NCBI RefSeq assembly: GCF_003966895.1
Contig: NZ_AP018449.1
Location: 3,427,501-3,491,500 of the forward strand
Direction of reading: 5' to 3'
DNA: 64,000 nucleotides
Origin: Methylomusa anaerophila
GTDB lineage: Bacteria > Bacillota > Negativicutes > Sporomusales > Sporomusaceae
The notes below the pieces were generated by a model that saw only the letters and a program-made list of their open reading frames with translations, was not told the DNA's origin and did not search any database. This document shows, piece by piece, positions 59,494-64,000 of the stretch (position 1 is its first letter; every line of letters starts with the position of its first letter). The position numbers and the translations under genes were made by a program.

Positions 59494-60090
59494 TTATGTA
59501 ATCTCGACGCATACAGAAACGGTCTGTCTTCTTGAGAGGCAATAAAGTCTTGGCTTCCATTGGTTATACGAACCGATACGAGGCCCTGTAGGAATATAAG
59601 TCGGAGGCGGAATCAAGTAAGTCCATGAGTTTACTTGAGGGATTTCTTTGAGATAATCACGTAGTTTAGCATGTGCCACACCCCTGGGTAGCGTGCTTTT
59701 AGGAAAGGCTGGGTTTTGCCAAAATCGCTTACCATTCTCCATATATAAAGACCCAGCGCCTCCCACGGTGACAATTAAACGATTCTCCAGATTGCCGGAT
59801 GCTTCACGAATCCGCTTATTAAGTTCGATAAGGGCTGTTGGAGGAATGTTTTCTCGGAGCCTTATAGCATTGATAATGATATCAATATTTGCAGTAGCAT
59901 CCCGCAGACTGGTAGGACTGTTTATATCTACAATAGCGGTTTGAATAGGCAGTTCCGTCTTCGGAAGTCTGGAAATATCGCTGGGGATTCGTATTGCCGC
60001 AGTCACCTGAATATGCTCATATTCTAATAATTGTCTTAAGACGGAGCTACCTGTGCGGCCAGTCGCTCCCCAAATTAACAAACGTTTCAT
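59494..60090 (-). CDS. NAD(P)-binding NmrA-like protein, probably frameshifted near its end
   Basis: 198 codons from ATG 60090 (AAGGAG upstream). MKRLLIWGATGRTGSSVLRQ is the NAD(P)-binding start of atypical SDRs such as NmrA/BVR-B. VTVGGAGSLYMENGKRFWQN and WTYLIPPPTYIPTGPRIGSY follow. The last 25 residues (after GPRIGSY) do not fit; another frame continues with DFIASQEDRPFLYASRL, which looks more like the family, so a one-base shift near the end is likely. Neighbour of an MFS pump and AraC regulator. Confidence 0.75.
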   Translation of the reverse strand: MKRLLIWGATGRTGSSVLRQLLEYEHIQVTAAIRIPSDISRLPKTELPIQTAIVDINSPTSLRDATANIDIIINAIRLRENIPPTALIELNKRIREASGNLENRLIVTVGGAGSLYMENGKRFWQNPAFPKSTLPRGVAHAKLRDYLKEIPQVNSWTYLIPPPTYIPTGPRIGSYNQWKPRLYCLSRRQTVSVCVEIT

Positions 60091-60162
60091 AATCAATCAA
60101 CTCCTTGAGGATCTCTCAGAAAATAAAGATATTACATGAAATGACTTTCAATTTCTGACCTA

Positions 60163-61368
60163 TTAATTTGGGACCATAGTAGTATGTTTGTTTCCGAAAA
60201 AGTGCGTTACTGCCGCGATAATTTGAAAAGTAACTCCAAGAATACAAACTCCCGTCCACCCGGACAGTCCCCAAAAATATGATCCCAAAAACGAACCTAT
60301 CGCACCACCGATAAAATAAAAAGCCATATAAACACCATTATTTCGACTGCGCAAAGCGGCATCCAGTGTATTAATTTTTGCCTGATTGGATATTTGGGCG
60401 GTTTGGACACCTACACTTAGCAGAATAATTCCGAAAATAAGTCCCCACATCTGATATCCTAAAATCCAGAAATACATGAAACCTGCCATGGAAAGACTGA
60501 TCCCTATTGTTAACGTGAAATAATACCCCTTTTTGTCTACAACCCTTCCTGCTATAGAGGCAGCTAGAGCACCAACTGCACCAATAAGCCCAAGCATTCC
60601 GGCCGTTTGCGCTCCTAAATTATACACAGGAGATTTCAACAGAAAGGAAAGCGTCGTCCAGAAAGCGCTGAAAGATGCAAACATCATCGCGCCTATCAAA
60701 GAAGAACTTCTTAATATAGGTTGATTTCGCAGTATACTACTCAAAGATGCAATCAATTTACCATAACTCATAGCTGTGTTAGGAGCGGACTGGGGTAGGT
60801 AAAAATAGAAAATAATAATTAGTATTCCTATCATTACAGAAGCAATCTGATATACCACTTGCCAGCCATAATATGTTCCGATAATTCCACTAAAAGTACG
60901 TGACAGCTGCATTCCAATTAACAATCCGGTCATTACAGTACCAATTACGCGACCTCTGGAAGCGGGATTTGCCAAATGCGCTGCTAATGTTACAAGCATC
61001 ATTTGGGCAATAGACGTGATTCCAACAAATAAAGAACCAATTGTGAACCATATAATATTTGTGGCAAACGAAAGTTCCAGCAATGCTGCCATCGAGCAGA
61101 TGAGCATAACGATAATTAATGAACGCTGGTTTACTATGTCGCCCAACGGGACAATAAAAATCAATCCAATGGCGAAACCAATCTGAATAATCGTTGCCGA
61201 GATTCCGATAACGGTCGACGAGACATGAAAATAGGTCGAAAGATTGGATAGCAAAGGTTGAGCGTAATATAAATTTGCTGCACAAATTGCGCTGGCGATT
61301 GACATCAAAAGAATCAAGAATTGATTTAGTTCTATTTTTTCAGAAGGTTTCTTTTTTATTTGGTTCAT
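60163..61368 (-). CDS. MFS transporter, 12 helices
   Basis: 401 residues. SIASAICAANLYYAQPLLSN in helix 1 and FIVPLGDIVNQRSLIIVMLI (motif A variant) place it in the DHA1-like group with YfcJ/YnfM-type relatives. Probably an exporter of small organic compounds. The start overlaps a 35-codon ORF by 4 nt (ATGA), so translation is coupled to that small ORF. Divergent from an AraC regulator, which probably controls it. Confidence 0.88.
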   Translation of the reverse strand: MNQIKKKPSEKIELNQFLILLMSIASAICAANLYYAQPLLSNLSTYFHVSSTVIGISATIIQIGFAIGLIFIVPLGDIVNQRSLIIVMLICSMAALLELSFATNIIWFTIGSLFVGITSIAQMMLVTLAAHLANPASRGRVIGTVMTGLLIGMQLSRTFSGIIGTYYGWQVVYQIASVMIGILIIIFYFYLPQSAPNTAMSYGKLIASLSSILRNQPILRSSSLIGAMMFASFSAFWTTLSFLLKSPVYNLGAQTAGMLGLIGAVGALAASIAGRVVDKKGYYFTLTIGISLSMAGFMYFWILGYQMWGLIFGIILLSVGVQTAQISNQAKINTLDAALRSRNNGVYMAFYFIGGAIGSFLGSYFWGLSGWTGVCILGVTFQIIAAVTHFFGNKHTTMVPN

Positions 61369-61472
61369 TTTAATCCTCCAATATATATCCCGTTAGGCAA
61401 AAGTTCCTGACGGATATAACCATCGCCGATAACCCACATTCCTATGTATTTGTTTTTCTCGTTTTGTTCCAT
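61365..61472 (-). CDS. 35-residue Atu4866-like fragment coupled to the MFS gene
   Basis: Good ribosome site (AAGGAGTGG) and ATG 61472. YIGMWVIGDGYIRQELLPNG matches the start of Atu4866-type small beta-barrel proteins (YVGMWVTxDGxIRHxLLPNGRY), which normally run on for another 40-50 residues. Here the sequence ends IYIGGLK, whose codons also supply the GGAGG ribosome site of the MFS gene, and the stop overlaps its ATG. Either a truncated gene or a leader peptide. Confidence 0.55.
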   Translation of the reverse strand: MEQNEKNKYIGMWVIGDGYIRQELLPNGIYIGGLK

Positions 61473-61508
61473 AATACCACTCCTTTTCTTTATCTATTAT
61501 TGCATGTT

Positions 61509-61548
61509 AATATCAAATCGCTTAGATACCACTAAGCGATTTGATATT
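61509..61548. repeat. 17-bp perfect inverted repeat between MFS and AraC genes
   Basis: AATATCAAATCGCTTAG (61509-61525) and its complement (61532-61548) with a 6-nt loop. It lies just upstream of both divergent genes, so an operator or an insulating hairpin is possible. An extended -10 (TGGTATAAT, ending 61582) for the AraC gene follows 30 nt later. Confidence 0.6.
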
Positions 61549-61683
61549 ATTATAGCCTAGTGATCACAATATATGGTATAATATTTACATCAACTTCTTG
61601 CCTAATACTATCATTTGAATTGCGCATTATCTGAGTTACTGTTCAGATATAATAAAAACAGAAGCTGATAAGGGAGATAATTA

Positions 61684-62619
61684 ATGCCGGATTTTATAAC
61701 GTTAACACCCCAAAAATATACAAGTACAAAACAACATGAACTAGCCAGACTTATTAAACGTTTTTCTGGTAGTGATGGAGACCATGAAACCCAAATTTCA
61801 TCCCTTCATCTCATTTGTGATTCAAATATTGCAGTGCCTATATGTCATATTCAAAAACCGTCCTTATGTATAGTTGCTCAAGGAGAAAAGATAGTGATGC
61901 TCGGTTCGGAAAGTTACCGGTATGGCGTTTCTGACTATCTTGCTGTGTCTGTAGGTGTACCGATTACCGGAAGAGTGACCAAGGCCTCGCGTGAATTTCC
62001 CTATTTGGCAATCCGGCTGGATTTGGACCCAAATCTTATTTTTGACATTATGAAAGAAACTGATCTTCTGCCAAATAAAATAAAAAGATCCAGCCGCAGT
62101 TTGTTTTTGGGAAAAATGCCTTTTAATCTTCTTGATGCAGTAGTAAGGCTTGTTCAACTTCTGGAAAACCCAAAAGATATTCCTATACTTGCCCCATTAA
62201 TAATCCGTGAGATTCTCTATAGAGTTCTCTGTGATGAACAGGGAGATGCTTTGAAATTAATTGCTATGGCAGACAGCAATTTCTGTCGCATTGCGGAAGT
62301 AACCGAATATATTAAAAAGAATTACGACAAGAATTTGCGTATTGACGATTTGGCTGTGATTGCAAATATGAGTTCTGCATCATTGCATCGTCATTTTAAG
62401 GACATAACTGCCATGAGTCCATTACAGTATCAAAAACAAATCAGGCTGCAGGAGGCAAGACGTTTATTATTGTCGGAATCATTTGAAGCCGCAACTGTCG
62501 CTTATCGAGTCGGTTATGACAGCCCTTCTCAGTTCAGCAGGGAATATTTACGAATGTTCGGATTACCTCCCATTAGTGATATTAAGCAACTTCGGCTAGC
62601 TTTATCGCATAACACTTAA
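61684..62619 (+). CDS. AraC-family transcriptional regulator with AraC_N domain
   Basis: 311 residues. The N-terminal ligand domain (about 1-190) has ICHIQKPSLCIVAQGEKIVM and YGVSDYLAVSVGVPITGRVT, the AraC_N cupin-like signature. The two C-terminal HTHs are present: LRIDDLAVIANMSSASLHRH and ATVAYRVGYDSPSQFSREYL. Members of this group (YqhC-like) activate aldehyde-reductase and efflux genes. Divergent from the Atu4866-like/MFS pair. GGGAG upstream fixes the start. Confidence 0.9.
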   Translation: MPDFITLTPQKYTSTKQHELARLIKRFSGSDGDHETQISSLHLICDSNIAVPICHIQKPSLCIVAQGEKIVMLGSESYRYGVSDYLAVSVGVPITGRVTKASREFPYLAIRLDLDPNLIFDIMKETDLLPNKIKRSSRSLFLGKMPFNLLDAVVRLVQLLENPKDIPILAPLIIREILYRVLCDEQGDALKLIAMADSNFCRIAEVTEYIKKNYDKNLRIDDLAVIANMSSASLHRHFKDITAMSPLQYQKQIRLQEARRLLLSESFEAATVAYRVGYDSPSQFSREYLRMFGLPPISDIKQLRLALSHNT

Positions 62620-62746
62620 AAGAGGGTTTTCTATACATTTTTTATTCCTTTTTAGAACGATTTTTACATGCCTTTTAAAAAAATACTTACTAAAACTTAC
62701 CTAAGCATAGAATTTTATTAAATACATAATGTACGTCATCCAAAAT

Positions 62747-62782
62747 AAAACGGAGCATGTCACAAACACGCTTCGTTTTTTC
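62747..62782 (+). terminator. Terminator
   Basis: AAAACGGAGCATG / CACGCTTCGTTTT stem (two non-Watson-Crick positions) with a 7-nt loop, followed by TTT. About 130 nt after the AraC stop. A 60-codon frame across this site (62729-62911) is not considered a gene. The rest of 62783-63027 holds nothing recognised. Confidence 0.65.
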
Positions 62783-63027
62783 GTCTTACGCTATGCCGTC
62801 CCTTATGCTTTTATCGGCTCATTTTTTGGCAGGTTATTCATTGGAACAAACACGCCTTTGACATTGGACATTTACTACCAACTAAAAGAAGGATTTTATA
62901 AATTTCCATAGAATTACTATAAATATAATTATTTCCATAATAGGATTTAATTTCAATTTTGCATAATCTGCTATGCTAAATTATGCCTCATTTAATTCAA
63001 AAATGGATATTTGTGGGGGGGACTATT

Positions 63028-63594
63028 TTGGGAGATTGGTATGTATTGCGAACTATTTCCAGCAAGGAAGAAACAGCAGCCGCATTTTACCGGAAAATAT
63101 TTCCGGATTACGATATTATTTACCCGAAGAGAAGAATTTGCTGGCGAAAATGCGGAAACTTGATAAATATAATCCGACCATTGTTTGAAGGTTATTTGTT
63201 TGTTTCAACTGATAATAATAAAATCCATGATTTTGATAACCTTTTACACAAACTTAGATTTAATGTTGGCTGGCTAGTTTATACTGCCGGGGCACTAATG
63301 CCTATATTTGACGAAGAGAAAAAAATGATTCAAATGCTGATGGGGACTGAAGGAATAGTAGAAGTTAGTGAAATAGAAAAGGTTCAAAACCGATTTAGTG
63401 TAGTGACGGGGCCTTTAATGGGATTTGAAGCAATGATAAAGAAGTTTTCCGCTAAAAACCGCCGTATTACTGTGGAAATTCCGATCTTAACTGAAAACAA
63501 GCGGATAGAGCTTGGTGGCATATGGAAAAACGCAAATAATATTAATAGGCATATAAAGCCGCATCTGGATAGTAGCTTAAGCAATAATGAATGA
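63028..63594 (+). CDS. NusG/LoaP-type specialised transcription antiterminator
   Basis: 188 residues from TTG 63028, preceded by a G-rich tract (63014-63021); the longer frame from 62983 has no ribosome site. The NGN domain is recognisable: GDWYVLRTISSKEETAAAFY, RPLFEGYLFVSTDN (typical RPLFPGYVFV), and GWLVYTAGALMPIF. A KOW-like end follows (VVTGPLMGFEAMIKKFSAKN, RITVEIPI). LoaP/RfaH-like paralogues promote read-through of long biosynthetic operons. The gene after it is only an 18-codon ORF, so its target operon is not obvious here. Confidence 0.85.
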   Translation: MGDWYVLRTISSKEETAAAFYRKIFPDYDIIYPKRRICWRKCGNLINIIRPLFEGYLFVSTDNNKIHDFDNLLHKLRFNVGWLVYTAGALMPIFDEEKKMIQMLMGTEGIVEVSEIEKVQNRFSVVTGPLMGFEAMIKKFSAKNRRITVEIPILTENKRIELGGIWKNANNINRHIKPHLDSSLSNNE

Positions 63595-63642
63595 GATTTA
63601 TTAAATTTTTTCCTAGAGTTCCTAATTGCGGAGGCGCGGGGA

Positions 63643-63699
63643 ATGAAGGAAAAAAGTCATAATGACAGGCAAAATCAGAGGTATTATTTTTTACCTTAA
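63643..63699 (+). other. 18-codon ORF after the LoaP gene
   Basis: GGAGGCGCGGGGA precedes ATG 63643, opening MKEKSHNDRQNQRYYFLP and a stop. Charged and too short to assign. It may be the 5' end of a deleted gene that LoaP once controlled, or a leader peptide. Confidence 0.3.
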
Positions 63700-63755
63700 T
63701 GGATTCTCTATGCCTTGTCGTAGATGTTTTTTAAGTTAAATTTTCTATCAGGATA

Positions 63756-63803
63756 AAAACAATCCTCCTATTAAGAATAATTATTAAATAGGAGGATTGT
63801 TTT
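63756..63803 (+). terminator. 17-bp hairpin terminator
   Basis: AAAACAATCCTCCTATT (63756-63772) and its complement (63787-63803) with a 14-nt AT-rich loop, then T residues on both strands, so it may work in both directions between the LoaP region and the convergent gene at the right edge. Confidence 0.7.
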
Positions 63804-63820
63804 TATAAAAGTTAAGCAAA

Positions 63821-64000
63821 TTATTCTGATTTTTTCGCATCCGAAATGTTACAAAATGTTCGATTTTTTAATACTTGTGATTTATATTTTTTGACAAGTG
63901 GCTGAACAAGATTTACATGATCAAAATGGGAGTGTGTTAATAATATCATTTCTAAGTGTACATCTAATTTTTTAAGAAAAATCTCAATAGTTTCTAATTC
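63821..64000 (-). CDS. Metallo-beta-lactamase-fold protein, C-terminally short (partial, runs off window)
   Basis: The minus-strand frame is open from the edge to TAA at 63821. It contains ILLTHSHFDHVNLVQPLVKK, the H-x-H-x-D-H metal site of the metallo-beta-lactamase fold. The frame ends only about 35 residues after this motif, where relatives continue for 100 or more, so it is probably truncated or frameshifted. The N-terminal part lies outside the window. Confidence 0.6.
   Translation of the reverse strand, partial: ELETIEIFLKKLDVHLEMILLTHSHFDHVNLVQPLVKKYKSQVLKNRTFCNISDAKKSE

Noticed and set aside
62729..62911. 60-codon ORF after the AraC gene
   Set aside because: It runs through a terminator hairpin, has no ribosome site and no family-like pattern.
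1..64000. CRISPR arrays and rRNA genes
   Set aside because: No regularly spaced repeats and no rRNA-like sequence were seen anywhere in the window.

Overview
The window reads as chromosome of an anaerobic Firmicute of the diderm class Negativicutes, probably Sporomusaceae. This is inferred from three things: Firmicute-style GGAGG ribosome binding sites with frequent TTG/GTG starts; many ferredoxin- and flavin-dependent reductases next to selD and gltX; and a proteobacterial Trb/VirB-type secretion apparatus that needs an outer membrane. No rRNA or CRISPR array was seen. Two tRNA genes are present, Lys(CTT) and Glu(CTC).

Layout. 1-583: start of a P-type (MgtA-like) ATPase, running off the left edge. 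1.1-8 kb: plasmid-like module with parA, a parB-like gene, an HTH regulator, a replication-initiator-like protein and two unknowns, followed by a compact DUF488-DUF488-dual-OB cassette. 8.1-20.4 kb: conjugation operon traF-trbF-trbG-trbI-traG-trbB, then an AbiE toxin-antitoxin pair, then trbC-trbD-(half trbE)-trbE. It stops before trbJ/trbL, so the machine looks incomplete here. 20.4-22.4 kb: decayed genes (IS110 fragment, flavodoxin fragment, SDR fragment) around one intact SDR. 22.8-27.5 kb: MarR, a GH13 glycosidase and EmrAB-like efflux. 27.5-37.1 kb: LysR-, LysR- and MerR-controlled groups of SDRs, a flavin reductase, a YgiN-like monooxygenase, MFS pumps and a DUF362 ferredoxin protein. 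37.3-50.9 kb: a gene graveyard with an internally deleted IS256 copy, integrase, IS3, chemoreceptor, acetyltransferase and hydrolase fragments, and a decayed MOBQ-like relaxase beside a recognisable oriT, interspersed with intact HxlR/flavodoxin, cupin/CMD and DUF2148 genes. 47.9-56.1 kb: TetR, a broken PLP decarboxylase, flavin reductase, two paralogous ferredoxin-nitroreductases, a flavodoxin-like protein, an old-yellow-enzyme gene split by a MITE, and a WYL regulator. 56.3-59.3 kb: housekeeping block tRNA-Lys, gltX, tRNA-Glu, selD. 59.5-64 kb: NmrA-like protein, MFS pump, AraC regulator, a NusG/LoaP-type antiterminator, and a truncated metallo-beta-lactamase-fold ORF.

How the parts fit. 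The par/rep/trb genes (1.3-20.4 kb) and the relaxase/oriT/topoisomerase remnants (45.2-47.6 kb) are probably two ends of one decayed conjugative element. A related coding remnant lies just outside each end. The DNA between and beyond is an accumulation of small regulator-plus-reductase cassettes (HxlR, MarR, LysR, MerR, TetR, WYL), suggesting repeated acquisition of electrophile, quinone or nitro-compound detoxification functions. The clearest new regulatory signal is a 27-bp motif present once upstream of each of the three HxlR genes, always in the same orientation and distance.
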